A stretch of DNA of 64,000 nucleotides from Noviluteimonas gilva. Lineage in GTDB: Bacteria > Pseudomonadota > Gammaproteobacteria > Xanthomonadales > Xanthomonadaceae. Below, in pieces: positions 25,591-39,367 of the stretch; position 1 is the stretch's first letter; each line of letters opens with the position of its first letter. The position numbers were made by a program, and so were the translations under genes. Where the stretch lies: NCBI RefSeq assembly GCF_009740395.1, contig NZ_WOXT01000002.1, positions 248,001-312,000 of the forward strand, read 5' to 3'. Under the pieces are notes generated by a model, which worked only from the letters and a program-made list of their open reading frames with translations, was not told the DNA's origin and made no database searches.

Positions 25591-26886
25591 ATGCAAGTCT
25601 CGGTCGAAACCCTCGGCAACCTCGAACGCCGCATGACCTTCCGCCTGCCGGCGGAGCGAATCGACACCCAGGTCGGTGGCCGCCTGAAAGAAATGGCGCG
25701 CACCGCGCGCATCAAGGGCTTCCGCCCGGGCAAGGTGCCGACCAAGGTCATCGAGCAGCGCTATGGCGACCAGGTCCGCCAGGAAATCCTCGACGGCATG
25801 CTGCGCGAAAGCTTCGACGGCGCCATCCGCGAGAACGAACTCCGCCTCGCCGGTGCCCCGCGCATCGAGCCGAGCACGGACGCCGCGGGCGAGGGCGAGC
25901 TGGCCTTCGTCGCCACGTTCGAAATCGTTCCGGACTTCGGCGACCTCGATGTCGCCAACCTCGAAGTCGTGCGCCACACCTCCGACGTCGAAGACGCCGA
26001 CATCGATCGCATGATCGACAACCTCCGCATGCAGCGCCAGGGCTGGAACCGCGTCGAACGCGCAGCGAAGGAAAACGATCTGGTGACGATGGAGAACTTC
26101 TCCGAAGTCGACGGCACGCGCCGTCCGCCGGAAGGCGCCGAGAAGGGCAGCACCGTCGTCGGTTCCGGCGCGATGCTCAAGGAAATCGAAGCCGCGGTCG
26201 TCGGCATGTCGCCGGGCGAAGAGAAGACCGTGCAGGTCGACTTCCCGGCCGATTGGCGCATCCCCGAGTTCGCCGGCAAGACCGTGTCGATCACCGCCAA
26301 GGTGCTCGAAGTCTCCGAGCCGGTGCTGCCGGAAGTCGATGCGGCCTTCATCCGCAGCTTCGGCGTGAAGTCGGGCGAGCCCGAGCAGTTCCGCGCCGAA
26401 ATCCGCAGCAACCTGGCGCGCGAGCTCAAGGGCGCGCTGATGCAGCGCCTGCGCAAGGAAGTCGGTGAGCAGCTCGCCGCCAAGTACGCGTCGGTCGAAA
26501 TGCCGCCGCGCCTGGTCGAGAACGAAGCCCGCGCGCTGGCCAACGGCATGGCCGAGCAGGCCCGCCGCCAGGGCCAGCAGGTCGCCGTCGACCAGACCCA
26601 GTTCATGGAACCGGCGCGCAAACGCGTGCTGGTCGCGCTGCTGGTCGGCGAGATCGCCCGCCGCAACGAACTCCGCCTGGACCAGCGCCGTCTGAACGAG
26701 ACGATGCGCCTGATCGCCTCCACGTATGAAGATCCGGAACAGGTCATTGAGTTGTATCGCAACGACCCCCAGCTCATGGCTGGCCTGCAGAGCCGCGTGA
26801 TGGAAGAACAGGTGATCGATTGGATCGCCGAACGCGCGACGCATACGGAGCAGGCGCTATCCTTCCAGGACGCCATCCGCCAGTAA
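25591..26886 (+). CDS. tig: trigger factor
   Basis: A 431-residue ribosome-bound chaperone and peptidyl-prolyl isomerase. The N-terminal ribosome-docking domain has KGFRPGKVP with the GFRxGxxP signature near residues 46-53. A central FKBP domain ([21 protein letters not shown]) is followed by the long helical C-terminal chaperone arms. It is first in the order tig-clpP-clpX-lon, the usual proteobacterial arrangement. Confidence 0.97.
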   Translation: MQVSVETLGNLERRMTFRLPAERIDTQVGGRLKEMARTARIKGFRPGKVPTKVIEQRYGDQVRQEILDGMLRESFDGAIRENELRLAGAPRIEPSTDAAGEGELAFVATFEIVPDFGDLDVANLEVVRHTSDVEDADIDRMIDNLRMQRQGWNRVERAAKENDLVTMENFSEVDGTRRPPEGAEKGSTVVGSGAMLKEIEAAVVGMSPGEEKTVQVDFPADWRIPEFAGKTVSITAKVLEVSEPVLPEVDAAFIRSFGVKSGEPEQFRAEIRSNLARELKGALMQRLRKEVGEQLAAKYASVEMPPRLVENEARALANGMAEQARRQGQQVAVDQTQFMEPARKRVLVALLVGEIARRNELRLDQRRLNETMRLIASTYEDPEQVIELYRNDPQLMAGLQSRVMEEQVIDWIAERATHTEQALSFQDAIRQ

Positions 26887-26918
26887 CGGTTGGCCCCGCC
26901 AACGAGAACCGAAAATCC

Positions 26919-27545
26919 ATGAGCCTCGAAACGAAAGCCCTGAACCTCGTGCCGATGGTGGTCGAACAGACCAGCCGTGGCGAGCGCGCGTACGACATCT
27001 ATTCGCGGTTGCTCAAGGAGCGGGTGATCTTCCTCGTGGGCGGCATCGACGACCACGTCGCCAACGTGATCGTCGCGCAGATGCTCTTCCTCGAGGCCGA
27101 AAACCCCGAGAAGGACATCAGCCTGTACATCAACTCGCCGGGCGGCATCGTCACGGCGGGCATGGCGATCTACGACACCATGCAGTACATCAAGCCGGAC
27201 GTGAGCACGATCTGCGTCGGGCAGGCCGCCTCGATGGGCGCGCTGCTTCTGGCCTCGGGTGCCAAGGGCAAGCGGTACGCGCTGCCGAACTCCCGCGTGA
27301 TGATCCACCAGCCGCTGGGCGGCTTCCAGGGCCAGGCCACGGACATCGACATCCATGCCCGCGAAATCCTGACCCTCCGCCAGCGCCTGAACGAGATCCT
27401 GTCCCGCCACACGGGCCAAGCCCTCGAGACCATCGCCCGGGACACCGAGCGCGACAACTTCAAGAGCGCCGAAGCCGCGCGTGAATACGGACTGGTCGAC
27501 TCGGTCCTCGAGCGCCGGCCCGAAGATTCGATCCAGGCGGCCTGA
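26919..27545 (+). CDS. clpP: ATP-dependent Clp protease proteolytic subunit
   Basis: A 208-residue serine protease that forms the tetradecameric chamber. The nucleophile Ser is in [14 protein letters not shown] and the catalytic His in [10 protein letters not shown]; the Asp is expected in the following helix. The length is standard. It lies 32 nt after tig and 115 nt before clpX, its unfoldase partner. Confidence 0.98.
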   Translation: MSLETKALNLVPMVVEQTSRGERAYDIYSRLLKERVIFLVGGIDDHVANVIVAQMLFLEAENPEKDISLYINSPGGIVTAGMAIYDTMQYIKPDVSTICVGQAASMGALLLASGAKGKRYALPNSRVMIHQPLGGFQGQATDIDIHAREILTLRQRLNEILSRHTGQALETIARDTERDNFKSAEAAREYGLVDSVLERRPEDSIQAA

Positions 27546-27596
27546 GCGTCATCAGCCTCCTGATCGTGGAACCAAATCACTGCCTCCGCGGCTCGG

Positions 27597-27624
27597 TGGA
27601 CAACCGGGCCCCGGATGCTATTCT
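27597..27624 (+). promoter_or_regulatory. putative sigma-70 promoter of clpX
   Basis: TGGACA (27597-27602) and TATTCT (27619-27624) with a 16-bp spacer in the clpP-clpX gap suggest clpX can be transcribed on its own. Confidence 0.4.
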
Positions 27625-27660
27625 CGGGTCGCATTCGTGTGGCCGAAGCAGGTGTGGGGA

Positions 27661-28947
<1,287 letters not shown>

Positions 28948-29086
28948 GACCCCGGACCGGCGTGGAACCCGCCGGTCCTTCCCACCGCCGCATGAGTTCG
29001 CCCGCCCTTCTGGTGGGCGCCGCGGCCGCTTGTCCGCAACCGTGCGTGAACCGGTTCGGACAGGATCACGAAAGCGCCCACCGGCG

Positions 29087-29115
29087 CTTGCATCCCCGTC
29101 TTTTGCGCCCCATAA
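29087..29115 (+). promoter_or_regulatory. candidate sigma-32 heat-shock promoter of lon
   Basis: CTTGCAT (29087-29093), a 14-bp spacer and CCCCATAA (29108-29115) closely match the RpoH consensus (CTTGAAA, 13-15 bp, CCCCATNT). It lies 120 nt before the lon ATG in the 288-nt clpX-lon gap. The rest of that gap shows no ORF or other clear element. Confidence 0.6.
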
Positions 29116-29235
29116 CCGAGGCTACGGCGCGCGGTGTGCGCCGCCTTGACTCGCTCCCCGGTAACGTCCGGGGACGGTCGCGCCAAATTTCGCCAAAAGC
29201 GTTTTTCGACCCCTGAAATTCCTGCCGGAGATCCC

Positions 29236-31662
<2,427 letters not shown>

Positions 31663-31730
31663 AAGGCGACCACTGGCCCCGGGTCCTGAACACGGGCTCA
31701 CCAATCGGCCATTGACAATCGCCCCATCCC

Positions 31731-31757
31731 GGAAACCGCGCAGTTGCGCGGTTTTCC
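31731..31757 (+). terminator. hairpin terminator after lon
   Basis: Inverted repeat GGAAACCGCGCA / TGCGCGGTTTTCC downstream of lon. The T-run lies inside the right arm rather than after it, so termination may be partial. Confidence 0.5.
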
Positions 31758-31759
31758 GG

Positions 31760-31789
31760 TTGATGGGGACCATCGCCCGCTGGTATAAC
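31760..31789 (+). promoter_or_regulatory. sigma-70 promoter of hupB
   Basis: TTGATG (31760-31765) and TATAAC (31784-31789) with an 18-bp spacer. It lies about 140 nt upstream of the HU gene and leaves a long 5' leader in which I see no ORF. Confidence 0.6.
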
Positions 31790-31929
31790 GACTGCGTACG
31801 CCGCCAATGCGTGAAGCGCATTGCGGCTCGTCGACCGGGGAACGCCAGCCAGGATGCGCCCGCGCAACCCGCGCGCGCATCGGCCTGCCCCGGTCCCCAT
31901 CCGCGGTTTCCATCCGGGAGTTCCCAAGC

Positions 31930-32202
31930 ATGAACAAAGCCGAATTGATCGATGCCGTCGCCGAAGGCGCAGAACTGACGAAGGCCGATGCCGGCCGCGC
32001 GGTCGATGCCGTCATCGCTGCGATCACCAAGGCCCTGAAGAAGGGCGACACCGTCACCGTCGTGGGCTTCGGCACGTTCGCGGTGCGCAAGCGCGCCGCT
32101 CGCGAAGGCCGCAATCCGCGCACGGGCGAAACGATCAAGGTCGCCGCGTCGATGAACCCCGCGTTCAAGGCCGGCAAGGCGCTGAAGGACGCGGTCAACT
32201 GA
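31930..32202 (+). CDS. hupB: DNA-binding protein HU-beta
   Basis: A 90-residue histone-like protein that bends and compacts DNA. It starts [21 protein letters not shown] and has the arm motif [15 protein letters not shown], with the intercalating proline in NPRTG. The C-terminal [16 protein letters not shown] is typical. The position after lon matches E. coli hupB. Confidence 0.97.
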   Translation: MNKAELIDAVAEGAELTKADAGRAVDAVIAAITKALKKGDTVTVVGFGTFAVRKRAAREGRNPRTGETIKVAASMNPAFKAGKALKDAVN

Positions 32203-32234
32203 GTTCGATCGCGGTTGCGGGAATATTGCGGGAC

Positions 32235-32309
32235 GGGTGCTTAGCTCAGCGGTAGAGCGTCTCCTTTACACGGAGAGGGTCGGGGGTTCGATCCCCTCAG
32301 CACCCACCA
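32235..32309 (+). tRNA. tRNA-Val(UAC)
   Basis: 75 nt with encoded CCA. Acceptor GGGTGCT pairs with AGCACCC, anticodon stem TCTCC/GGAGA, loop TTTACAC, anticodon TAC. It is 32 nt downstream of hupB. Confidence 0.97.
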
Positions 32310-32346
32310 CCCGATTCCGAATTTGCAATGAAGTTTCATCGAAGTG

Positions 32347-32376
32347 TTGCAAGCGCGAACTCTGCTCTTGTATGAT
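32347..32376 (+). promoter_or_regulatory. promoter of tRNA-Asp
   Basis: TTGCAA (32347-32352) and TATGAT (32371-32376), spacer 18 bp, ending 12 nt before tRNA-Asp. Confidence 0.6.
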
Positions 32377-32388
32377 TTCGGGCTCAGC

Positions 32389-32465
32389 GGAGTGGTAGTT
32401 CAGTCGGTTAGAATGCTGGCCTGTCACGCCGGAGGTCGCGGGTTCGAGTCCCGTCCACTCCGCCA
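32389..32465 (+). tRNA. tRNA-Asp(GUC)
   Basis: 77 nt with encoded CCA. Acceptor GGAGTGG pairs with CCACTCC, anticodon stem CTGGC/GCCGG, loop CTGTCAC, anticodon GTC. Confidence 0.97.
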
Positions 32466-32478
32466 TTAGATCCAGACC

Positions 32479-32506
32479 AAAGCGCCCGAAAGGGCGCTTT
32501 TGTTTT
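32479..32506 (+). terminator. rho-independent terminator after tRNA-Asp
   Basis: Stem AAAGCGCCC / GGGCGCTTT, loop GAAA, followed by TGTTTT. It lies 89 nt before ppiD. Confidence 0.85.
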
Positions 32507-32594
32507 GGGCCTTGCGCGCATTTCGGGGGCGGGCCGCCGAACGCGCGCCGAAGCGGCTAAACTGCCCGGCTTCCGTCTCCGCCACCACCGCCAA

Positions 32595-34562
32595 ATGCTG
32601 CAGAAACTCCGCGAGAAAACCTCCGGCTGGATCGCTTCGGTCATCCTCGGCCTGCTCACGATTCCCTTCGCCTTCTTCGGCGTCGAGCAATACATGCAGC
32701 AGCAGAACGAAGACTGGGTCGCGAAGGTGGAAGCCCCGCCGACGTGGTGGGAAGGCGCGCCGAAATTCTGGCCCGTCTCCTATCTGTGGACGAAGGAAGA
32801 AATCAGCTCGCGCGACTGGCGCCAGCAGCTCGAGCGCGCGCGCAACGAGCAGCGTCAGCAGCTGGGCGACAACTACGACCCGCAGGTGTTCGACACGGTC
32901 GAGAACAAGCGCGCGATCCTCGAGGAACTGATCGACCAGCGCGTGCTGAAGATGGCTTCCGGCCGCGCCGGCGTCGCGGTGAGCGATGCGCAGGTCACCA
33001 AGGCGATCTTCGAGATGCCGGTGTTCCAGGTCGACGGCAAGTTCAACAAGGAGCGCTACCAGATGGCGCTCGCCTCGCAGAACCTCACGGCGAAGGGCTT
33101 CGAGAACGAAGTGCGCGAGGGCCTGGCGGTCGAAACCCTGCCGCGCGGCCTCAACGATTCGGCGTTCGTCACCAATTCGGAAATGGATCGCCTGCTCAAG
33201 CTGCTTGCCGAAGAGCGCAGCGTGTCGTGGGTGCAGTTGCCGGCGCCGGCGCCGGACAACGGCCCCGTGTCGGGCAAGGAGATCGATGCGTTCTGGGCGG
33301 CGCACCGCAACCAGTTCCGAGCGCCGGAACAGGTGACGATCGAATACGTCGACATCGACGCCAACGCACTCACCGTGCCGGCGGCCGACGAAGCGACGCT
33401 GCGCGCGCGCTTCGAAAAAGAAAAGGCGGGCCTGGGCAGCGGCGGTGAACGCCTCGTCTCGCACATCCTCGTCGCCGTGCCGGCCGATGCCGATCCCGCC
33501 GCGCAGCAGGCCGCCGAAGCGAAGGCCAAGAAGCTTGCCGCCGAAGCGAAGGCGCCCGGTGCGGACTTCGCGGCGCTCGCGACCGCCAACTCGGACGACG
33601 GCCTGTCGAAGAGCAAGGGCGGCGACCTGGGTTGGGTGGCGAAGGGCGTGATGGAGAAGCCGTTCGAAGACGCCGTGTTCGCGATGCAGGGCGGCCAGAT
33701 CGAAGGCCCCGTGCGCACGCAGTTCGGCTGGCACGTCCTGCAGGTGCGCGAGATCAAGGGCGCGACGGAAGCGAACTTCGACGAAGTGCGCGCGCGCCTT
33801 GCGACCGAGCAGGCCGACGCCGATCGCGAACGCATCTTCAACGACACCACCACCAAGATGGTGGACCTGGTCAACAAGAATCCCACCGCGCTCGATCCGG
33901 CCGCGAAGGCCGCGGGCCTGACGGTGCAGACGCTCGGCCCGTTCCCGCGTGGCGGTGGTCCCGGCATCGCCGGCAACCGTGCCGTGCAGCGCGCCGCGTT
34001 CGCCGATTCTGCGATCCAGGACGGCCTGGTGAGCGACATGATCGAAGTCGGCACCGACCACGTGGTCATGTTGCGCGTCACGCAGCACACGCCGGCGCGC
34101 GAATTGCCGGCGGCGCAGGTGCGCAACCAGATCGTCGCGGCGATCCGCGCCGAGCGCACGCAGAAGGCCGCGCAAGCGGTCGCCGACGGCATGGTCGCCC
34201 AGCTCAAGGCCGGCAAGCCGTTCGAAGCCGTTGCCGCCGAACGCGGCCTGGCGCCGACGTCGATGCCGAACGTGCCGCGCGGCGCGCCGTTCCCGGATCG
34301 CGAAGCGTCGCAGGCGTACTTCTCCGTGCCGGCACCGGCGGCGGGCAAGGTTTCGCCGGGCAGCGTGCGCCTGGCCGACGGCAGCCACGTCGTGTTCGCG
34401 GTCGACAAGGTCGTCGCCGGCGATCCCGCCAAGGCGACGGCCGAAGAACGCGCGCTGCTGCAGCGCCAGCTCTCGCAGTCCGGCGGCGCCGACGATGCGA
34501 AGGCGTTCGTCTCGACGATGCGCAAGGCGATGACGGTGCACGTCGAAGAAACGCGCCTGTAA
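32595..34562 (+). CDS. ppiD: periplasmic folding chaperone PpiD (SurA-N and parvulin domains)
   Basis: A 655-residue inner-membrane-anchored periplasmic chaperone. One helix near residues 12-30 (IASVILGLLTIPFAFFGVEQY) anchors it. The SurA-like N domain spans about 30-260. A parvulin domain begins near 290 (VSHILVAV) and contains FAALATANSDDG, GGDLGWVAKG and GWHVLQVREIKG. Downstream of hupB is its usual place. It assists newly exported proteins at the Sec translocon. Confidence 0.95.
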   Translation: MLQKLREKTSGWIASVILGLLTIPFAFFGVEQYMQQQNEDWVAKVEAPPTWWEGAPKFWPVSYLWTKEEISSRDWRQQLERARNEQRQQLGDNYDPQVFDTVENKRAILEELIDQRVLKMASGRAGVAVSDAQVTKAIFEMPVFQVDGKFNKERYQMALASQNLTAKGFENEVREGLAVETLPRGLNDSAFVTNSEMDRLLKLLAEERSVSWVQLPAPAPDNGPVSGKEIDAFWAAHRNQFRAPEQVTIEYVDIDANALTVPAADEATLRARFEKEKAGLGSGGERLVSHILVAVPADADPAAQQAAEAKAKKLAAEAKAPGADFAALATANSDDGLSKSKGGDLGWVAKGVMEKPFEDAVFAMQGGQIEGPVRTQFGWHVLQVREIKGATEANFDEVRARLATEQADADRERIFNDTTTKMVDLVNKNPTALDPAAKAAGLTVQTLGPFPRGGGPGIAGNRAVQRAAFADSAIQDGLVSDMIEVGTDHVVMLRVTQHTPARELPAAQVRNQIVAAIRAERTQKAAQAVADGMVAQLKAGKPFEAVAAERGLAPTSMPNVPRGAPFPDREASQAYFSVPAPAAGKVSPGSVRLADGSHVVFAVDKVVAGDPAKATAEERALLQRQLSQSGGADDAKAFVSTMRKAMTVHVEETRL

Positions 34563-34582
34563 GGGCGGCCAACGTTGCAACG

Positions 34583-34611
34583 AAAAAAGCCCGGCATCGC
34601 CGGGCTTTTTT
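34583..34611. terminator. bidirectional rho-independent terminator
   Basis: AAAAAAGCCCGG / CCGGGCTTTTTT with loop CATCG. It separates ppiD from the convergent fabI and can serve both. Confidence 0.92.
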
Positions 34612-34633
34612 GTTCGCGTCGATCAGCGCGACG

Positions 34634-35422
34634 TCACGTGTCGAGCCCGGTCATCCCGAGGATGTTGTAGCCCGCATCGACGTACGTCACTTCGCCCGTC
34701 ACGCCCGCGGCGAGATCCGAACACAGGAACGCGGCGACGTTGCCGACGTCCTCGATCGACACGCTGCGACGCAACGGCGCATACGCTTCGACGTGGCCGA
34801 GCATCTTGCGGAAGTTGGCGATGCCCGCGGCGGCGAGCGTCTTGATCGGGCCGGCGGAAATCGCGTTGACGCGCGTGCCTTCCGGGCCGAGGTTGAGCGC
34901 GAGGTAGCGCACCGTCGCTTCCAGGCTGGCCTTCGCCACGCCCATGACGTTGTAGTTCGCCAGCGCGCGTTCGGCGCCGAGGTAGCTCAGCGTGACGATG
35001 GCGCCGTTGCGGTTGGCCATCATCGGGCGCGCGGCCTTGGCCATCGCGGCGAGCGAGAACGCGGAGATCTCGTGCGCGATGTTCCAGTTCTCGCGCGTGA
35101 GGCCGTCGAGGAATTCGCCATCGATCGCTTCGCGCGGCGCATAGGCGATCGCGTGCACGAGGATGTCGAACGAATCCCAGTGCTTGCCCAGCGCGTCGAA
35201 GCACGCCTGGATCTGCGCATCGTCGGCGACGTCCAGCGGAATGACGATGTCGCTGCCGAACTCTTTCGCCGCGTCTTCCACGCGCGACTTGAGTTTTTCG
35301 TTCTGGTAGGTGAAAGCGAGCTGCGCGCCTTCACGATGCATCGCCTCGGCGATGCCGCTGGCGATGGAGCGCTGGCTCGCGACGCCGGTGATCAGCGCGC
35401 GTTTGCCCTGCAGGAAACCCAT
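34634..35422 (-). CDS. fabI: enoyl-[acyl-carrier-protein] reductase FabI
   Basis: A 262-residue short-chain reductase that completes each fatty-acid elongation cycle with NAD(P)H. The glycine-rich region is [13 protein letters not shown]. The catalytic set Y147, Y157 and K164 (SYLGAE...NYNVMGVAK) matches the E. coli Y146/Y156/K163 pattern. A serine follows the NVMGVAKA stretch, as usual. It stands apart from the fab cluster at 58-62 kb. Confidence 0.96.
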   Translation of the reverse strand: MGFLQGKRALITGVASQRSIASGIAEAMHREGAQLAFTYQNEKLKSRVEDAAKEFGSDIVIPLDVADDAQIQACFDALGKHWDSFDILVHAIAYAPREAIDGEFLDGLTRENWNIAHEISAFSLAAMAKAARPMMANRNGAIVTLSYLGAERALANYNVMGVAKASLEATVRYLALNLGPEGTRVNAISAGPIKTLAAAGIANFRKMLGHVEAYAPLRRSVSIEDVGNVAAFLCSDLAAGVTGEVTYVDAGYNILGMTGLDT

Positions 35423-35487
35423 GGAACCTCCGATGTTGCGGCGCGCCGGCGGGGCGGCGGGGGCGACAAGTGTGCCTGCGCCGCGCC

Positions 35488-36705
35488 TCAGGGGCCAGCC
35501 GCAGTCGCGGCCGATGCGTCTTCCGCATCGATCCGCAGCACCATGCCCGGGCGTATCTTCGCGCCCTTGTCGAGCTTGTTCAGGGCGATGAGTTCGCCGG
35601 TCCGCACGCCATACCGATGGGCGATGACCGACAGGGATTCGCCGCGCGCGACCGTGTGGGAACGCTTCGGCGAGACGGTCGCCAACACTTCACCGACGAC
35701 GGGGGAGGGCGTCGCTGCCGCCTCGGCTTTCGCGGGTGTGTCCATCGCGACGCGCACACCGTCGTCCATCGGCACCGGCGCGAGCACGCGCAGGGCGACA
35801 TCCTTGCGCGGCACGACGCGGCCGCCTTCGAACGCGGGATTGAAGCGGCGCAACTGTGCCGCATCGAGCCCGCGCGCACGCGCGAACGCGTCGAGCGTCC
35901 TGATGTTGGCGGGCAGCACCTGCGCATCGAGATGCGCGACCGGGCGGTCGAGCGAACGCATCCATTCTTCGCGATCGTCGGCCTGTTCGAGCAGGCACGA
36001 CAGCGCGCGCAACTTCTGCACGTACGCGTGCGTGATCGGCGAAAGGCCGGGCAGCGTTTCGGGCTTCGCGTTGCGCGCGTTCTGCCCCGCGCGGCGCAGC
36101 GAACCGAGCACGCGATATTCGCCCGCGTTGTACGCCATCACCGCCAGGCGCCAGTCGCCGGCGAACATGCCGTGCAAGGTCTTGAGATAACGCACCGCGG
36201 CGCGCGTGGAATCCACGGGCGACAGGCGGCCGTCGTACCCGGCGCGCATCGGGACGTCGTGGTTGCGCGCGGTGGTCTGGATGAATTGCCACAGGCCGGC
36301 GGGACCGCTCGGGCTGCGCGCGCCGGCCTTGTAGCCGCTTTCGACGAAGGGAATGAGCGCGTATTCGGTCGGCAGATGCGCTTCGCGCACGGCGTCGACG
36401 ACGTAGCCGAACAAAGGCAGCACGTCGTCGTTCGCGCTCGCCATGCGGCGCGGCGCGTTGGCGAAGTGCTGCTTCCAGCGCGCGCTGCCGCCGGACGGGC
36501 AACTCGGATCGGCGAGGCCTTCGCGGAAACTGGTGTAGATGTCGCGGCCGCTGCGGGCGTTGCGCGGCGCGAGCACGTCTTCGACCGGCGCCTGCTCGGC
36601 GCGCGGGGGTGTCAGTGGAATCTCCTGCGAAGCCGCCGATGCGACCGGCGCCACGAGCACGAGGCTCGCGGCAAGGCCGAACGCCAGGCGGCGGCGCAAC
36701 CTCAT
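35488..36705 (-). CDS. exported lytic transglycosylase with SLT and LysM domains (MltD-like)
   Basis: A 405-residue peptidoglycan hydrolase. The signal peptide ([20 protein letters not shown]) is followed by an SLT domain with the catalytic Glu in [18 protein letters not shown] and [24 protein letters not shown]-type motif ([14 protein letters not shown]). One LysM domain closes the protein ([19 protein letters not shown]). MltD of E. coli has two LysM repeats, so this one is shorter. Its start overlaps the gloB stop by 4 bp, the usual gloB-mltD arrangement. Confidence 0.93.
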   Translation of the reverse strand: MRLRRRLAFGLAASLVLVAPVASAASQEIPLTPPRAEQAPVEDVLAPRNARSGRDIYTSFREGLADPSCPSGGSARWKQHFANAPRRMASANDDVLPLFGYVVDAVREAHLPTEYALIPFVESGYKAGARSPSGPAGLWQFIQTTARNHDVPMRAGYDGRLSPVDSTRAAVRYLKTLHGMFAGDWRLAVMAYNAGEYRVLGSLRRAGQNARNAKPETLPGLSPITHAYVQKLRALSCLLEQADDREEWMRSLDRPVAHLDAQVLPANIRTLDAFARARGLDAAQLRRFNPAFEGGRVVPRKDVALRVLAPVPMDDGVRVAMDTPAKAEAAATPSPVVGEVLATVSPKRSHTVARGESLSVIAHRYGVRTGELIALNKLDKGAKIRPGMVLRIDAEDASAATAAGP

Positions 36706-37466
36706 GCGCGGAACCCGTCTTTCCAGCGCCTCAATTCGGCGAATGCGTCCACGCGATCCATCAGCGGGCGACCGACGTGCTTGGACACCGCGCCACGCAC
36801 CTCGGGGATGTCGATGCGCAGGAACGGATTGCAGGTGCGCTCGTCGTCCAGCGTGGTCGGCACCGTCGGCTGGCCGGCCAGGCGCATGCGCTGCGCTTCG
36901 GTGCTGCGATCCTGGAGCAGGGCGTTCGCCGGATCGACCGTCAGCGCGAACGCTGCGTTCGCGACGGTGTACTCGTGCCCGCAGCACACCCGGGTCGAAC
37001 CGGGCAGGGCGGCAAGGCGATCCAGCGAGTCCAACATCTGCATCGGGGTTCCCTCGAACAGGCGGCCGCAGCCGAGGCTGAAGAGGGTGTCCCCGCAAAA
37101 CAAGACTTGATGGCCGTGGAATGCGATGTGGCTCACGGTGTGGCCCGGAATCTCATGGACCTCGAAGACCCAGTCCGCGATCCGGGCCGTGTCCCCGGCG
37201 CCGACGCGCTCGGTGGCGGTCGTGATCCGGTCGTCGCGCGGGCCGATCACCGGCAGGTGGGGCATTTCGGCGAGTAGCGAGGGCACGCCGCCGATGTGGT
37301 CGTGGTGGTGGTGCGTCAGCAGGATGCCGCGCAGCGACAGGCCTTCGCCAACGGCGCGCAGGACTGGGGCCGCGTCGCCGGGGTCGACCACCAAGGCGCT
37401 CCCGTCGTCTTCGACGAGCGCCCAGATGTAGTTGTCCTCGAACGCCGGCAGCGGTCGCAATCGCAT
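36702..37466 (-). CDS. gloB: hydroxyacylglutathione hydrolase (glyoxalase II)
   Basis: A 254-residue metallo-beta-lactamase-fold thioesterase that hydrolyses S-lactoylglutathione to D-lactate and glutathione in methylglyoxal detoxification. The binuclear metal motif THHHHDH is at 51-57; further ligands are His in IPGHTVSHIAF and Asp in CGDTLFSLGCGRLFEG. Glutathione-binding residues lie toward the C-terminus (EYTVANAAFA, NPFLR). It is divergent from the methyltransferase gene, only 45 nt away. Confidence 0.96.
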   Translation of the reverse strand: MRLRPLPAFEDNYIWALVEDDGSALVVDPGDAAPVLRAVGEGLSLRGILLTHHHHDHIGGVPSLLAEMPHLPVIGPRDDRITTATERVGAGDTARIADWVFEVHEIPGHTVSHIAFHGHQVLFCGDTLFSLGCGRLFEGTPMQMLDSLDRLAALPGSTRVCCGHEYTVANAAFALTVDPANALLQDRSTEAQRMRLAGQPTVPTTLDDERTCNPFLRIDIPEVRGAVSKHVGRPLMDRVDAFAELRRWKDGFRA

Positions 37467-37511
37467 CGATGGCCTCTCCACGCGGAAGGGGCATCCCGCA
37501 GAATAGGGACC

Positions 37512-38174
37512 ATGCCGCTCCCCGGAACCGCCCGTCAACCTGAACAAGCCCCGCTCGCGGGCGCGTGGTTCGCCAGCGTTGCCGGTCGCGCCATCCTGGA
37601 CAGCGAGGACGACATCGTCCGCCAGGCCGCGGCCGAGCGCCCCGGCCAGCCCTGGCTGCGCCTGATGCCGGTCGAAGGGCTCGAGCCCGTCGGCGAGCGC
37701 GAACTCCCGTTCCACATCGCCGATGGGGCGTTCCACGGCCCCGTGCGCTGCGCGTTGCCGCTGCCGTTCGTCTCCGAGTCGATCGGCACCGCCGTGGTCC
37801 AGCACGTCGCCGATGGCGCGGTGTTGCCGGCGGCGCTGCTCGAGGAAATCGCGCGCGTGCTCGTGCCCGGCGGCCGGTTATGGCTGCTGACGCTCAATCC
37901 GCTGGCTCCTTACCGCATGCGTTGGCTGCGGCAGGGGCCGTCGGCTTCCGAACCCGTCCGCTGGCGTCGCCGCCTGCGCACCGCCGGCCTCGAGCCCGAG
38001 GCGGTGTCGCAAGGCGTGGGACCGAGGTGGAATTCCATTCCCAACGCGTCCCTGCAACAGGGCGCAGGCATGCGCGCGGCCTTCCTGCTGCGCGCGGAGA
38101 AACGTGTGGTCCCCTTGATTCCGATCCGCAACCGTCCGCTCGTGCGTTTCAACAACGGCGTGCCCGCCGCATGA
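37512..38174 (+). CDS. SAM-dependent methyltransferase-like protein
   Basis: A 220-residue class I methyltransferase-like protein. A post-motif region [20 protein letters not shown] is clear, but the classic glycine-rich motif I is weak. This type is widely found between gloB and rnhA in gammaproteobacteria (YafS-like position). The substrate is unknown. Its stop overlaps the rnhA ATG by 4 bp. Confidence 0.75.
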   Translation: MPLPGTARQPEQAPLAGAWFASVAGRAILDSEDDIVRQAAAERPGQPWLRLMPVEGLEPVGERELPFHIADGAFHGPVRCALPLPFVSESIGTAVVQHVADGAVLPAALLEEIARVLVPGGRLWLLTLNPLAPYRMRWLRQGPSASEPVRWRRRLRTAGLEPEAVSQGVGPRWNSIPNASLQQGAGMRAAFLLRAEKRVVPLIPIRNRPLVRFNNGVPAA

Positions 38175-38626
38175 CGTCCAAGCAGGTGGAAGTGCATACC
38201 GACGGCGCGTGCCTCGGCAACCCCGGTCCCGGTGGATACGCAGCGCTGCTGCGTTACAAGGGCGTCGAACGCGAAGTCGTCGGCGGCGAAGCGCACACGA
38301 CCAACAACCGCATGGAACTGATGGCCGCCATCTCCGGCCTGGAATCGCTCAGCGAGCCGTGCACGATCGTGCTGTTCACCGACTCGCAATACGTGCGCCA
38401 GGGTATCTGCGCCTGGATGCCGAACTGGGTGCGCAGGAACTGGAAGACAGCGGCAGGCGATCCGGTCAAGAATCGTGACCTGTGGGAGCGCCTGCATGCC
38501 GCCACGCAACGCCACACGATCGACTGGCGTTGGGTGAAGGGGCACAGCGGCGATCCGGACAACGAGCGCGTCGACCAACTCGCGCGCGACCAGGCAGTGA
38601 AGTTCAAGGGGATGGCGACGCAATGA
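38171..38626 (+). CDS. rnhA: ribonuclease HI
   Basis: A 151-residue endonuclease that cuts RNA in RNA-DNA hybrids. The active-site carboxylates are visible: D11 ([11 protein letters not shown]), E49 (NNRMELMAA), D71 (FTDSQYV) and the Asp in [14 protein letters not shown] near 134. It overlaps dnaQ by 4 bp (ATGA); E. coli has the same two genes adjacent but divergent. Confidence 0.97.
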   Translation: MTSKQVEVHTDGACLGNPGPGGYAALLRYKGVEREVVGGEAHTTNNRMELMAAISGLESLSEPCTIVLFTDSQYVRQGICAWMPNWVRRNWKTAAGDPVKNRDLWERLHAATQRHTIDWRWVKGHSGDPDNERVDQLARDQAVKFKGMATQ

Positions 38627-39354
38627 GGCAGGTGGTGCTCGATACCGAAACCACGGGCTTGTCCTGGGACAAGGGCAACCGCGTGGTGGAAATCGGTTGC
38701 GTCGAACTGGTGGAGCGCCGCCCGACCGGCCGCACCTTCCAGCGTTACCTCAAACCCGATTGCGTGTTCGAACCCGGCGCACAGGAAGTCACCGGCCTGA
38801 CGCTCGAATTCCTGTCCGACAAGCCGAAGTTCGAAGAAGTCGTCGAGGAATTCCTCGCCTTCATCGACGGCGCGGAGCTGGTGATCCACAACGCCGCCTT
38901 CGACCTGGGGTTCCTCGACTACGAACTCGGGCGCATCGGCGCGCACCTGGGTCGCGTGCGCGATCGCTGCAACGTCGAGGACTCGCTCGAACTCGCGCGG
39001 CAGCGGTTCCCCGGCCAGCGCAATTCGCTCGACGCGTTGTGCCGCCGCCTCGGCGTCGACAACTCGCACCGCCATCTGCACGGCGCGCTGCTCGACGCCC
39101 AGTTGCTCGCCGAGGCCTACCTCGCGCTCACCTCGGGCCAGGGCGAGATCGGCTTCGCCGCCGCCGAGGATCCGGCGCGCGCGGTGGTCGCGCAGTTCGC
39201 CGCCACCGGCGGCCCGCGTCCGCGCATCACGGCGACCGCCGAAGACCTGGCCGCGCACGACGCGCGGCTGGCGGTGCTTCGAAAGAAGGCCGGGCGCGCG
39301 GTGTGGGATGTGTTGTTGGAAGAAGAGGCGCCGGCCGTGCTCGTCCCGGCGTAG
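38623..39354 (+). CDS. dnaQ: DNA polymerase III epsilon subunit (3'-5' proofreading exonuclease)
   Basis: A 243-residue proofreading subunit. Exo I is LDTETTGL (D7, E9), Exo [13 protein letters not shown], and Exo III-epsilon [15 protein letters not shown] with the catalytic His and Asp. The C-terminal segment ([19 protein letters not shown]) is the expected polymerase-alpha-binding tail. It is translationally coupled to rnhA and followed by a repeat-rich gap. Confidence 0.96.
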   Translation: MRQVVLDTETTGLSWDKGNRVVEIGCVELVERRPTGRTFQRYLKPDCVFEPGAQEVTGLTLEFLSDKPKFEEVVEEFLAFIDGAELVIHNAAFDLGFLDYELGRIGAHLGRVRDRCNVEDSLELARQRFPGQRNSLDALCRRLGVDNSHRHLHGALLDAQLLAEAYLALTSGQGEIGFAAAEDPARAVVAQFAATGGPRPRITATAEDLAAHDARLAVLRKKAGRAVWDVLLEEEAPAVLVPA

Positions 39355-39367
39355 CGTCGGGTGGAGT

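Noticed and set aside
31712-31717. TTGACA before hupB as a second promoter
   Set aside because: No -10 hexamer lies at the right distance; the TTGATG/TATAAC pair downstream is better.
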